DNA of 64,000 nucleotides from Caulobacter sp. NIBR2454. GTDB taxonomy: Bacteria; Pseudomonadota; Alphaproteobacteria; Caulobacterales; Caulobacteraceae. Both the position numbers and the translations under genes were made by a program. The notes under the pieces are model-generated. The model searched no databases. It was not told the origin of the DNA and worked only from the letters and a program-made list of their open reading frames with translations. Of this stretch, positions 8,347-16,515 are shown piece after piece. The stretch's first letter is position 1. The number at the start of each line of letters is the position of its first letter. Location of the stretch: positions 992,001-1,056,000 of the forward strand of contig NZ_CP114871.1 of assembly GCF_027474405.1 (NCBI RefSeq). Direction: 5' to 3'.

Positions 8347-9651
8347 TCAGAACGTCCAGCGAGCGCCGGCTGACATGACCACGCCGCTACCTTCGGCCTT
8401 GCCGCGCAGGGCGATCGGGGTCGCCAACGGCGTGCCGCCAAAGACCACGTCGTCGCGTACGATGTCGGCTTCGTCGAAGGCGATATAGGCGCCAGCGATG
8501 TCCAGCTTCAGGTTCTCACGCAGGTTGATGGTCGCGCCGGCGGCGTAGAGCCAGCGGTCGCCGTCCGGCACGCGGGCGGTGCGGCCGATGTCCGGGGTAG
8601 GGGTCGGGTCGTACTGGACGCCCGCGCGGACGGTCAGCTTCTCGTTGACGTCGTAGTCGAAGCCGACGCCGCCGCTGGTGACGTCCTTGTAGTTCTGTTC
8701 GCTGACGAAGCCGCCGCCGGCGTAGGTCACGCGGATGGCGTCGAACTCGCCCCAGCCGATGCGCTGGGCCTGGGCGTTCAGGGTCAGCCGGTCGGTCACG
8801 GCCCAGCGGGCGCCCAGGGTGGCGATCCAGGGCGTGGTGATCTTGGCCGTGCCGTCGGCGTCCATATTGGCGGCGCTGGCCGGGGCCAGCAGGCCGCTGA
8901 CCACCACCGAGCCGTCCAGGCTGTGATCGATTTCCGAACGATACGAAGCGCCCACCGTCAGCTTGTCGCTGGCGTGCAATTGCACACCGGCGTTCCAGCC
9001 GAAGTCCCAGCCGTCGCCGGTCAGTTCCGAGCGGCCGTCGGGCTGCAGCGGCGAGACGTTCGGATAGGCCGAGGTCAGGGTGGCGTCGGCATATACGGCG
9101 TTGACGCCCACGCCCACGTCCAGCCAGTCGGCGAGGCGATAGGCGGCGGTGCCCTGGATGTTGGCGGTCATCAGGCGCGACTTCAGGGCGTCGTAGCGGG
9201 TGAAGCTCGTACCCGAATAGGCGGTGGTGAAGTTGTAGGGCGCATAGGTCGAGACGCCGAGGGCCAGGCGGTCGGTGACGCGGAAGGCGCCCGACAGGTT
9301 GGGAACGATGCCGCCCTTGATCGGATCATAGGCGCGCTCGTCACCGCCGACAGGCAGGACCGGAACGCCCGGAGCCACGCGATCGATGGTCGAGCCGGTG
9401 TTGGACACTTCGGAATCGACCATGACCAGGCTCATGCCGCCATAGACTTCGTTGTTCTGGATGCCGGCGATGGCGGCGGGGTTCCACCACAGGCTGGCGG
9501 CGCCGCGATCGGCCACTTCGCCCGAATAGGCGCGGCCGGTGCCGCGGACCGATTGTTCTTGGAGGTAGAAGCCGGCGGCGGACGCCTGGCTGGCGGCGAC
9601 GAGGGCGGCGCTGGCGACGCCGAGCGCGAGGATAAGCTTGCGGGAGGACAT
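8347..9651 (-). CDS. FadL/OmpP1 family outer membrane transport protein
   Basis: Predicted outer-membrane beta-barrel for uptake of long-chain fatty acids or other hydrophobic compounds. The 434-aa precursor has a clear Sec signal peptide (MSSRKLILALGVASAALVAA, cleavage after SQASA) and the FadL N-terminal hatch signature AGFYLQEQSVRGTGRAYSG followed by ASLWWNPAAIAG. Alternating amphipathic strands run to the C-terminal aromatic residue (GARWTF), the usual barrel insertion signal. Substrate is inferred from the family only. Confidence 0.9.
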   Translation of the reverse strand: MSSRKLILALGVASAALVAASQASAAGFYLQEQSVRGTGRAYSGEVADRGAASLWWNPAAIAGIQNNEVYGGMSLVMVDSEVSNTGSTIDRVAPGVPVLPVGGDERAYDPIKGGIVPNLSGAFRVTDRLALGVSTYAPYNFTTAYSGTSFTRYDALKSRLMTANIQGTAAYRLADWLDVGVGVNAVYADATLTSAYPNVSPLQPDGRSELTGDGWDFGWNAGVQLHASDKLTVGASYRSEIDHSLDGSVVVSGLLAPASAANMDADGTAKITTPWIATLGARWAVTDRLTLNAQAQRIGWGEFDAIRVTYAGGGFVSEQNYKDVTSGGVGFDYDVNEKLTVRAGVQYDPTPTPDIGRTARVPDGDRWLYAAGATINLRENLKLDIAGAYIAFDEADIVRDDVVFGGTPLATPIALRGKAEGSGVVMSAGARWTF

Positions 9652-9738
9652 GGGGGAGAACCTTGAAGACAGCCGTGGGGGAGACGGCGGGACGGCCCTC
9701 TAACGTATGTTTGTCCTGACTGTTGCCGTTGAAAGGGG

Positions 9739-9764
9739 CGCTCCGTCGCCAAGACGACGGAGCG
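9739..9764. promoter_or_regulatory. 10-bp inverted repeat upstream of the fadL-like gene
   Basis: CGCTCCGTCG-CCAAGA-CGACGGAGCG is a perfect inverted repeat about 90 bases upstream of the porin start on the reverse strand. No U-run follows on the reverse strand, and only TTGCCT follows on the forward strand, so termination is doubtful. It may be an operator or a 5' leader hairpin of the porin transcript. Confidence 0.35.
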
Positions 9765-9794
9765 TTGCCTAAACGTCACAAATGCATGGGTGTC

Positions 9795-9825
9795 AAAAAC
9801 CCTCGATTTGGCAAATCGAGGGTTT
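9795..9825 (-). terminator. intrinsic terminator after the SDR gene
   Basis: A 14-base perfect inverted repeat (AAACCCTCGATTTG at 9797-9810, complement at 9812-9825) sits just past the stop of the reverse-strand dehydrogenase. On that strand it is followed by a TTTTTG tract, the standard terminator form. Confidence 0.85.
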
Positions 9826-9831
9826 GTCTGG

Positions 9832-10737
9832 TCAGCCGCCGGCCATTTTGCGGAAGAATTTCTGCCCTTGCTCGCCGCCGGCGAAATAGGGCTTCTGGCC
9901 CGTCTCGTCGCTGATCTGGCCCCAACTGTCGCGGACTTCCTCGGCCGAGAGACCATTCTCGCCCAGATAGACGCCTTCGGTCTCGTAGATGCGCGACAGG
10001 GCGAAGGCGCCAGCGCCGGCTGTCAGGATCGCGCCGGTCGGCGCTTCGTCGGAAGCCAGATAGATCACGCCGGGGGTGACATATTCGGGCTTCAGCTTCT
10101 CCAGCACTTCCGGCGGCATCAGGCCTTCGGTCATGCGGGTAGCCGCCACGGGGCTGATGGCGTTGACGTGGACGCCGTTCTTCTGGCCCTCGAGCTTGAT
10201 GGTGTTCATGAAGCCGACGATGCCCAGCTTGGCCGCGCCGTAGTTGGACTGCCCGAAGTTGCCGTACAGGCCCGACGACGAGGTGGTGACCACGATACGC
10301 CCGTAGTTCTGGGCCTTCATGATCTCCCACACGGCCTTCACCGGCTTGACCGTGCCCATCAGGTGGACGTTCAGCACGAACTCGAAGTCGGGCATGTCCA
10401 TCTTCGAGAAGGACTTGTCGCGCAGGACTCCGGCGTTGGCGATCAGGATGTCGATGCGGCCCCATTGATCCATGGCCTGCTTGACCATCAGGGCCACGCC
10501 CGCGTCGTCGGTGACGGACGAGCCGTTGGCGATGGCCTCGCCGCCCAGCGCCTTGATCTCCTCAACCACCTTCATGGCGGCCTCGGACGAGCCGCCCGAA
10601 CCGTCCATGGAGCCCCCGAGATCGTTGACCACGACCTTTGCGCCGCGGCGAGCCAGCTCCAGCGCATGCTGGCGGCCCAGACCGCCGCCCGCGCCCGTTA
10701 CGATCGCCACCTTGCCGTCGAAGCGGATGTCCGCCAT
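9832..10737 (-). CDS. SDR family oxidoreductase (3-hydroxyacyl-CoA dehydrogenase-like)
   Basis: Classical short-chain dehydrogenase/reductase of 301 aa. The cofactor motif is TGAGGGLGRQHALELARRGA, then NDLGG, NAG (IANAGVLRD), and the catalytic Ser with YGAAK (Tyr-x3-Lys) after VVTTSSSGLYGNFGQ. The wording around NDLGGSMDG, LRDKSF and LYGNFGQSNY is that of the dehydrogenase domain of multifunctional beta-oxidation proteins (MFE-2 type), so a 3-hydroxyacyl-CoA or similar substrate is likely. An approx. 50-residue C-terminal extension follows the SDR core. It is monocistronic with its own terminator. Confidence 0.85.
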   Translation of the reverse strand: MADIRFDGKVAIVTGAGGGLGRQHALELARRGAKVVVNDLGGSMDGSGGSSEAAMKVVEEIKALGGEAIANGSSVTDDAGVALMVKQAMDQWGRIDILIANAGVLRDKSFSKMDMPDFEFVLNVHLMGTVKPVKAVWEIMKAQNYGRIVVTTSSSGLYGNFGQSNYGAAKLGIVGFMNTIKLEGQKNGVHVNAISPVAATRMTEGLMPPEVLEKLKPEYVTPGVIYLASDEAPTGAILTAGAGAFALSRIYETEGVYLGENGLSAEEVRDSWGQISDETGQKPYFAGGEQGQKFFRKMAGG

Positions 10738-10819
10738 GCCCGTCGCTCCTCAAACGCTTGTTTTGTAGAGGGCGTTGTGCGGCGCGGCGCGAGGGTCGTC
10801 AAGCGGCGGCTGAACCAAA

Positions 10820-10851
10820 CAAAAACGCCGCCTGGAGGGCCAGGCGGCGTT
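10820..10851 (-). terminator. intrinsic terminator of the HlyD-ABC-permease operon
   Basis: A perfect 12-bp stem (AACGCCGCCTGG with complement, loop CCCT on the reverse strand) is followed on that strand by TTTTTGTTTGG. It lies 24 bases beyond the stop of the adaptor gene. Confidence 0.9.
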
Positions 10852-10874
10852 CGAGATCATGTTTTTGCGGAGCT

Positions 10875-11867
10875 TCAGCTCTTCTGTTGTGTCTCGGCCG
10901 GCGGAGCCGCGCGCTTGGCGCCCGCGACCTGGCCCGGCTTCATGAACTTCACCAGCACGCGCTGACCGATCAGGAAGGGCGCGCCGTCGGCGGTGACCAC
11001 CGTCTCGACCACGCGCTCGTCGGTGCGCTCGGACGGATCGTCGGACTGCAGTTTGCGTGCGCCGAACATGGCCGAGCGGCGGATGACCTTGCCGGTGAAG
11101 ACCTTGGTGGGATCTGATTCCAGGCTGATCTCGACCGGCTGGCCGATGAACACGCCCGTGACAGAGGCTTCGGCGATTTCCGCGCGGATGATGCGCGGGC
11201 TCTTGGGCTCCAGGTCGAACATCGGGGTGACGTTCAGGGTCGAGGCACCGGCGCCGGGATTGGCGTAGCGGCGCACGATCACGCCGTCGGCCGGGGCCCG
11301 GATGTTGGTCATTTCCAGGTTGAATTCGGCCTGACGCAGGGCGGCTTCGGCGGTGGCGATACTGGCGCGCTGGGCGGCCAGGCTCGCCTCGGCCGAGGCG
11401 ATCGCGTCACGGGCCGTGTCCAGGCGCTGGCCGGCCACGAAGTTGGAGGCGGACAGGTTCTGCAGGCGCTGGGCTTCGCGGCGGGCGGTGCGCAGCTGGA
11501 CCTCCAAAAGGGCGATCTGGGCGCGGCTCTGGGCGACGTCTGCCCGGGCGCGGTTGACGGCCAGGATGGAGTCCTCGTCCTGCTGGCGAGCGAGGATCTG
11601 GCCCTTGGCGACCGTCGCGCCTTCCTGGACCAGGACTTCGCTGACGATGCCCTGACGGCGGGCTGCCACCTGGATGATGCCGCCCTCGACGTCGGCCTTG
11701 CCGTTGGCGATCGCGGCGTAGGGGCTTTCCGGAGCCTTCTTGGCTTCAGCGGCGGCCTTTTCCTTCTTGGCGTTGGCGTTGGCCATCATGAAGGCGCCGC
11801 CCCCGCCGAGGATGACCACGGCGGCGGTGACGAGCCAGAAGGAACGGCGGCGAAGAAACGCGGGCAT
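10875..11867 (-). CDS. HlyD/MacA family periplasmic adaptor (membrane fusion protein)
   Basis: Adaptor subunit of an ABC exporter, linking the inner-membrane transporter to the outer membrane. The 330-aa product has a short cytoplasmic start, one membrane anchor at about residues 10-28 (FWLVTAAVVILGGGGAFMM), a biotinyl-lipoyl-like half motif (VQEGATVAKGQILARQQDED), a long coiled-coil hairpin rich in Ala/Gln/Arg (about 95-170), the second lipoyl half (IRAPADGVIVRRYANPGA) and a beta-barrel. It is the last gene of a three-gene operon: permease, ATPase, adaptor. The substrate is unknown. Confidence 0.88.
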   Translation of the reverse strand: MPAFLRRRSFWLVTAAVVILGGGGAFMMANANAKKEKAAAEAKKAPESPYAAIANGKADVEGGIIQVAARRQGIVSEVLVQEGATVAKGQILARQQDEDSILAVNRARADVAQSRAQIALLEVQLRTARREAQRLQNLSASNFVAGQRLDTARDAIASAEASLAAQRASIATAEAALRQAEFNLEMTNIRAPADGVIVRRYANPGAGASTLNVTPMFDLEPKSPRIIRAEIAEASVTGVFIGQPVEISLESDPTKVFTGKVIRRSAMFGARKLQSDDPSERTDERVVETVVTADGAPFLIGQRVLVKFMKPGQVAGAKRAAPPAETQQKS

Positions 11868-11871
11868 GGTC

Positions 11872-12678
11872 TTAGGCTCCGATCAGGTTGGCGCCGTGGC
11901 CGGTCTTCGGCGCTTCGGCATTGGAAGTGCGGCTGTCGCTCAGGATCAGGCCGTCTTCGATGTGGATGATGCGGTCGGCGAAGGCTTCCAGGCGCGGGTC
12001 GTGCGTGACGCAGATCACCGCTGCTCCATGTTCCTTGGCCGCCCGTTGCAAAAGCTTGGTGACGATCTGACCGTTCTCGCCGTCGAGGGCGGAGGTGGGT
12101 TCGTCGGCGAACAAAAGGCGCGGACGCTTGGCCAGGGCGCGGGCGATGGCCACCCGCTGCTTCTCCCCGCCCGACAGTTCCGACGGACGCTGATTCAGGC
12201 GATGGCCAAGACCGACCTCGGTCAGGGCTTCCTTGGCGCGCTCGTGAGCTTCGCCAGGAGGAACACCCTGGTACTTCAGGACCGTGGTCACCTGCTGCAG
12301 GGCCGAGAGAGCCGCGAACAGGTTGAAGCCCTGGAAGATGAACCCACAGTTGTCGAGACGGAACTTGTCCAGCTTGGTAGGCGTCAGACCTTTTATGTTG
12401 GGCGAGGGACCGTCACGTTCCTCCACCCACTTCTCCGCCGGCCCCCACATGTTGACGCCCAGGGCTTCGACGCGGCCGCCGTCCGGCCGCAGCAGGCCCG
12501 ACAGGTTGGCCACCAGGGTCGATTTGCCCGAACCCGAGGGGCCCATGACCATGGTCACTTCGCCCAGCAGGGCTTCGAAATCGACACCCTTGAGGACCTC
12601 GATGTAGGAGCGGCCGGTCTTGAACCGCTTGCGCAGTCCGCTGGCCTTGACGGCATAGGTTGGCTTGGGCGCGCTCAT
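11872..12678 (-). CDS. ABC transporter ATP-binding protein (MacB/DevA/LolD type)
   Basis: Nucleotide-binding subunit, 268 aa. Walker A is GPSGSGKST (about residues 46-54), the Q-loop is FIFQGFNLF, the signature is [15 protein letters not shown], Walker B is [12 protein letters not shown] and the H-loop is [15 protein letters not shown]. Between Walker A and the Q-loop there is an unusually long segment ([17 protein letters not shown] to LTPTKL), longer than in typical LolD/MacB ATPases. It overlaps the upstream permease gene by four bases and precedes the adaptor by four, so a single three-component exporter is encoded. Confidence 0.9.
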   Translation of the reverse strand: MSAPKPTYAVKASGLRKRFKTGRSYIEVLKGVDFEALLGEVTMVMGPSGSGKSTLVANLSGLLRPDGGRVEALGVNMWGPAEKWVEERDGPSPNIKGLTPTKLDKFRLDNCGFIFQGFNLFAALSALQQVTTVLKYQGVPPGEAHERAKEALTEVGLGHRLNQRPSELSGGEKQRVAIARALAKRPRLLFADEPTSALDGENGQIVTKLLQRAAKEHGAAVICVTHDPRLEAFADRIIHIEDGLILSDSRTSNAEAPKTGHGANLIGA

Positions 12679-13814
12679 CGCAGCAGGTCCGCAGGTTGGC
12701 TCTTCTTGAGGATGCCCAGGGCCATCAGGCCGGACAGCATCGCGATCGAGACGAGGAAGATGGCGACCATGGTGATCATGCCGATCGGGAAGGACATCGG
12801 CAGACCGCCGGCGTTGGCCAGCATGGCCACTCCGAAGGTCATCAGGGCCGTGGCGCCCAGACCGGCGATGCCGACCCAGAACGAGAGCTCCAGGACGATG
12901 ATCCGGAGCGAGCCCATGGACACACCCAGGGCGCGCAGGGAGGCGAACTCCTTAATGTTGGCCAGGATCGCGCCGCGCAGGGTCTGAGAGGTGATGCCGA
13001 CCCCGATCAGCAGGCCGACGAACAGCGAGAAAGCCAGCATGATGCCGATGATCTGCTCCTTGAGCAGAGCGCCCTGGTTGGCTTCGCTCAGTTCAGCCCG
13101 CGTCCAGACGCGGTAGGCCTCGTTGGCGTTGGCGTTCAACTGGTCCCGGATGGCGATGGCTTGCGCCGGATCGCCGATCCGGACCATCAGCGGGCCGGTG
13201 CGATCGGCGCGGCCGCTCATTCCCAGCTTGCGCATCGAGTCGCGGGACATGAACACCATGGGCGAGTTCATGTTGGGATAGTTGTCGAGCACGGCGACGA
13301 TGCGGACGGTCTGGCCGTTGATCGAGGCCCGGTCGCCGAGTTTGACGCCCAGGCGCGCCAGGGCGCTCTTGTCCACCGCCACGCCCTTGGGCTCCAGCAG
13401 CGCGACGCGCAGGTCCTCATCGAAATCGGTGGGCAGGGTGACGGCGTCGGGCCAGGTGTCCACCGCGTAGGTCTGGATGAACTCGCGCTTGCGCTTCTTG
13501 CCCGGGCCGGGGTCGTTCTGCCACATGCCGCCGTTGACCATCAGGTCCCCGACATCAACCACGGCCGGATTGGTGTAGAGCGCAGGCTTGATGCGGGCCG
13601 GCAGGCCCGCGCCGCCGTTCATCAGGCTTTCGGCCTTGGGGCCGAGCACGATGAGGTCGCCGCGAGAGCGGTCGATGTTGGCTGTGAACGCCTTGCCGAT
13701 GCCCATGAACATGCCGACCTGGGCAAGCACGAGCAGGCCCGAGAAGGCGAGTGCGATGACCGCCGCCAAGTAGCGCCGCCATTCGTAGATCAAAGTCGCT
13801 AGGGCCAGGGACAT
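12675..13814 (-). CDS. ABC transporter permease (FtsX/MacB-like, DevC type)
   Basis: Permease with one N-terminal membrane helix (ALATLIYEWRRYLAAVIALA region), a large extracytoplasmic domain of roughly 230 residues, and three C-terminal helices (LAFSLFVGLLIGVGI, FWVGIAGLGATALMTFGVAM, MITMVAIFLVSIAML): the MacB/FtsX layout. The chosen start is ATG 13814 (MSLALATLIYEW), giving 379 aa, with GGGGGAG upstream; a TTG at 13847 would add eleven residues. It is the first gene of the exporter operon and lies divergent to the nucleoside transporter. Confidence 0.85.
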   Translation of the reverse strand: MSLALATLIYEWRRYLAAVIALAFSGLLVLAQVGMFMGIGKAFTANIDRSRGDLIVLGPKAESLMNGGAGLPARIKPALYTNPAVVDVGDLMVNGGMWQNDPGPGKKRKREFIQTYAVDTWPDAVTLPTDFDEDLRVALLEPKGVAVDKSALARLGVKLGDRASINGQTVRIVAVLDNYPNMNSPMVFMSRDSMRKLGMSGRADRTGPLMVRIGDPAQAIAIRDQLNANANEAYRVWTRAELSEANQGALLKEQIIGIMLAFSLFVGLLIGVGITSQTLRGAILANIKEFASLRALGVSMGSLRIIVLELSFWVGIAGLGATALMTFGVAMLANAGGLPMSFPIGMITMVAIFLVSIAMLSGLMALGILKKSQPADLLR

Positions 13815-13887
13815 GGGCCGGCTGAACTCCCCCAAAGATTGCGCCAAGCAATGTGCGCGAGGGGCGTCGGAACCAAGTTAAATCGGG

Positions 13888-13912
13888 GTAAGGCGAGCGT
13901 TGTTCGCCTTAC
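13888..13912. promoter_or_regulatory. 9-bp inverted repeat between exporter operon and nucleoside transporter
   Basis: GTAAGGCGA-GCGTTGT-TCGCCTTAC is a perfect 9-bp inverted repeat with a seven-base centre, in the 217-base divergent intergenic region. No U-tract flanks it. Placement 75 bases before the permease start and 120 bases before the transporter start fits an operator for either gene or a leader hairpin. Confidence 0.4.
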
Positions 13913-14031
13913 AAATTCGTCATGCAAAACGTGCTTGCGACAAGCGGACCCTTGCCTTGCTGGGCCACGGCGGTGTCAAAAGGGGTCCGAGCGGCCCCAA
14001 GGGGGCGGCCGCCAAGGGCCAGTCTCGCTTC

Positions 14032-15312
14032 ATGTTCCGTCCTGAAAACGCCCAGAGCCTTGTCGGCGTGGTCTTCACCATTGGCGTCTGCTGGGCGCTG
14101 TCGGAAGACCGCAAGCGCTTTCCGTGGCGTCTGGCCGTAGGCGCCGTCGCTCTTCAGGCTGGCCTGGTGGTCCTGATCTTCGGCCTCCCCGCGGCCCGGG
14201 CGATCATCAGCGGAATCAACGGCGTTGTGGACGGCCTGGCCGCCGCGACCGCCCAAGGGACCCAGTTCGTCTTCGGCTACATGGGCGGCGGGGTGCAGCC
14301 CTATTCGATCGAGAATCCCAACGCCCTGTTCGTCTTCGCCTTCCAGGTGCTGCCGGTGATCCTGGTGATCTCGTCGCTGTCGGCCCTGCTATGGCACTGG
14401 AAGATTCTAAAGTGGATCATCCGCGGCTTTGGCTTCGTCTTCGAAAAGACCATGGGCATGGGCGGCGCTTCGGCGACGGCGACGGCCTCCAACATCTTCC
14501 TGGGCATGGTCGAGACCCCGATCATCATTCGGGGTTATCTCGACAAGCTGTCGCGCTCTGAACTGTTCATGATGATGGTCGTCGGTCTGGCCACCGTCGC
14601 CGGCTCGACCATGGTCGCCTACGCCACGGTGCTTAAGACCGTCCTGCCGAACGCCGCGGCCCACGTCCTGGCGGCCTCGGTGGTTTCGGCTCCGGCCGGC
14701 GTGCTGCTAGCCCGCATCATGATTCCGGAAAAGCCGAACGTCGGCGGGGTGTCGGTCGATTACACCAGCCTGCTGAAATACGACTCCGCGGTCGACGCCA
14801 TCTCCAAGGGCGTGTCGGACGGCTTGATGGTGGTCCTGAACATTTCGGGCGTGCTGATCGTCTATGTGGCGTTCGTGGCCATCGCCAACGCCTTCCTGGG
14901 CTGGGCCCTGCCCGACATGTTCGGCGGTCCGGTGACTATCGAGCGCGTTCTGAGCTTCGCCTTCGCGCCGCTGGCCTGGGCGCTGGGCATCCACTGGGAC
15001 GAGGCGTTCAAGGCCGGATACTTGCTGGGCGTGAAGCTGATGCTCACCGAGTTCATCGCCTTCATCCAACTGGGCGCCGTTCCGGCGACGGAGATGAGCG
15101 AGCGTACTCGCACTATCCTGACCTACGCCCTTTGCGGCTTCGCCAATGTCGGCTCGGTCGGGATCACGGTGTCTGGCATGGGCGTGCTGATGCCCGAACG
15201 CCGGGGCGAGGTGATCAATCTCGTCTGGAAGGCTCTGCTGGCCGGCTTCCTGGCCACCTGCCTGACGGCGGCCATCGTCGGCGCCATGCCCAATGAGCTG
15301 TTCGCGCTCTAA
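14032..15312 (+). CDS. concentrative nucleoside transporter (NupC/CNT family)
   Basis: Inner-membrane nucleoside:cation symporter, 426 aa. After the start (MFRPENAQSLVGVVFTIG) come multiple hydrophobic helices and CNT signatures: GYMGGG, the pore region MGMGGASATATASNIFLGMVE (split here as GGASATATASNIFLGMVETP), and LMLTEFIAFIQLG with ALCGFANVGSVGI. The frame is open upstream to 13900, but that part is Arg/Gly-rich and unlike the family, so the ATG at 14032 is preferred. In this lineage such transporters are often paired with TonB receptors or nucleoside catabolism, but no such partner is next to it here. Confidence 0.92.
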   Translation: MFRPENAQSLVGVVFTIGVCWALSEDRKRFPWRLAVGAVALQAGLVVLIFGLPAARAIISGINGVVDGLAAATAQGTQFVFGYMGGGVQPYSIENPNALFVFAFQVLPVILVISSLSALLWHWKILKWIIRGFGFVFEKTMGMGGASATATASNIFLGMVETPIIIRGYLDKLSRSELFMMMVVGLATVAGSTMVAYATVLKTVLPNAAAHVLAASVVSAPAGVLLARIMIPEKPNVGGVSVDYTSLLKYDSAVDAISKGVSDGLMVVLNISGVLIVYVAFVAIANAFLGWALPDMFGGPVTIERVLSFAFAPLAWALGIHWDEAFKAGYLLGVKLMLTEFIAFIQLGAVPATEMSERTRTILTYALCGFANVGSVGITVSGMGVLMPERRGEVINLVWKALLAGFLATCLTAAIVGAMPNELFAL

Positions 15313-15369
15313 GGGCCTTTGCATCCCTCGCGTCACCCGTGAAAGGGTGGCGGCGGGAGGAACAAGCGT

Positions 15370-15987
15370 ATGAAACTGTATGATAGCCGCCGCGCGCCCA
15401 ATCCGCGCCGGGTCCGCTGGTTCATGGCGGAGAAGGGCATCGAGGACATCGAGATCGTCGATGTCGATCTGTTCAAGGGCGAACACCGCACGCCAGACTA
15501 TCTGACCCGCGCGGGCGCCGCGAACGTGCCGGCCCTGGAGATCGACGACGAGACGACCATCACCGAGTCGGTCGCCATCTGCCGCTATCTGGAGAGCTTG
15601 TACCCGGAGCCGAACTTCTTCGGGCGCGATCCCAAGGAGACGGCGGTCATTGAGATGTGGGCGCGGCGCGTCGAGTTGATGGTGGCCATGCCGCTGATGA
15701 TGGCGGTGCGACATGGGCACCCGCGGCTCGCGGCGCTCGAAACCCAGGTGCCGGAAGTGGCCGCCGCCAACCGCGCCTGGGCCGATCGGGCGATGAAGAT
15801 GCTGAACCGCCGCCTGGCCCAAAGCGAGTTCATCGCCTGCGACCGCGTGACCATGGCCGATATCCTGGCCGCCACCAGCATCGACTTCGCCCGCATGGTC
15901 CAGTTCAAACCGGCCGAGGAGATGGAGCATGTCCACCGCTGGCTGGAGGCGATGATGGTCCGCCCGGCGGCCTCCGCCGGGACCTAG
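15370..15987 (+). CDS. glutathione S-transferase family protein
   Basis: A 205-aa two-domain GST. The thioredoxin-like N-domain reads MKLYDSRRAPNPRRVRWFM, with the cis-Pro and glutathione gamma-Glu site in NVPALEIDDETTITESVAIC; an all-helical C-domain follows. GGGAGG lies nine bases before the ATG. The catalytic Ser/Cys near the N-terminus is not the canonical type (SRRAPNPRR), so activity may differ. Its TAG shares two bases with the TAG of the convergent thioesterase (CTAG). Confidence 0.85.
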   Translation: MKLYDSRRAPNPRRVRWFMAEKGIEDIEIVDVDLFKGEHRTPDYLTRAGAANVPALEIDDETTITESVAICRYLESLYPEPNFFGRDPKETAVIEMWARRVELMVAMPLMMAVRHGHPRLAALETQVPEVAAANRAWADRAMKMLNRRLAQSEFIACDRVTMADILAATSIDFARMVQFKPAEEMEHVHRWLEAMMVRPAASAGT

Positions 15988-16436
15988 CGCGAGCGGATTT
16001 TCTTCACCACGCCCGAGAAGGACAGCATCGCCCGCCCGCCCGTCGACAGCTTGCCCCGCACGAACAGCAGCGAGCCCCCATCGCGGACGATCTCGCCCGT
16101 GGCCTCGATCAGGTCGCCGACGGCGGCCGGGCCGACGAACTCGCCGTTCAGGCTGACGGTTACGGCGCGGGTGTCCTTCAGCGCGCTCCAGCCGATGGCG
16201 AACAGGCAGAAGTCGGCGAAGGTCATCATGCAACCGCCGTGCATGAAGCCGCCGCCGTTCATATGCTTCTTCTCGGCGCGGAAGGCGCAGCGCACCGTGC
16301 CGTCGTCCTCGTCGCGGAAGTAGAAGGGACCGGACTGATCCTCGAACGGGTCCGAGCCGCGCCAGGTGCGCCAGCCGGCCCACTCGCCTTCGGTGACCAA
16401 TTGTGGGCCGCCCATGTTCTCGCCGCCGCCGTCCAT
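15984..16436 (-). CDS. PaaI-type hotdog-fold thioesterase
   Basis: Predicted acyl-CoA thioesterase, 150 aa from ATG 16436 (MDGGGENMGG). The hotdog signature is HMNGGGFMHGGCMMTFADF (the HGG...D catalytic region) and SLNGEFVGPAAVGDLIEATG. GGGAG six bases upstream supports this start; ATG at 16442 and a GTG-led extension to 16493 are alternatives. It is divergent from the thiolase gene (79 bases), a pairing that suggests a shared role in acyl-CoA metabolism. Confidence 0.85.
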   Translation of the reverse strand: MDGGGENMGGPQLVTEGEWAGWRTWRGSDPFEDQSGPFYFRDEDDGTVRCAFRAEKKHMNGGGFMHGGCMMTFADFCLFAIGWSALKDTRAVTVSLNGEFVGPAAVGDLIEATGEIVRDGGSLLFVRGKLSTGGRAMLSFSGVVKKIRSR

Positions 16437-16515
16437 GCCCATCTCCCGAACGATTGTTTGATCGCCACGCTCTCTCTGCCTAACCTGCCGCAAAATGGAA
16501 AGTCGGGAGACAGCG

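Noticed and set aside
13900..14031. N-terminal extension of the nucleoside transporter
   Set aside because: The extra 44 residues are Arg/Lys/Gly-rich and unlike CNT proteins; ATG 14032 gives the family start.
14707..16383. 558-codon reverse ORF across nupC and the GST gene
   Set aside because: It spans two recognised genes on the other strand and its composition is antisense-like (His/Arg/Gly/Asp-rich) with no domain.
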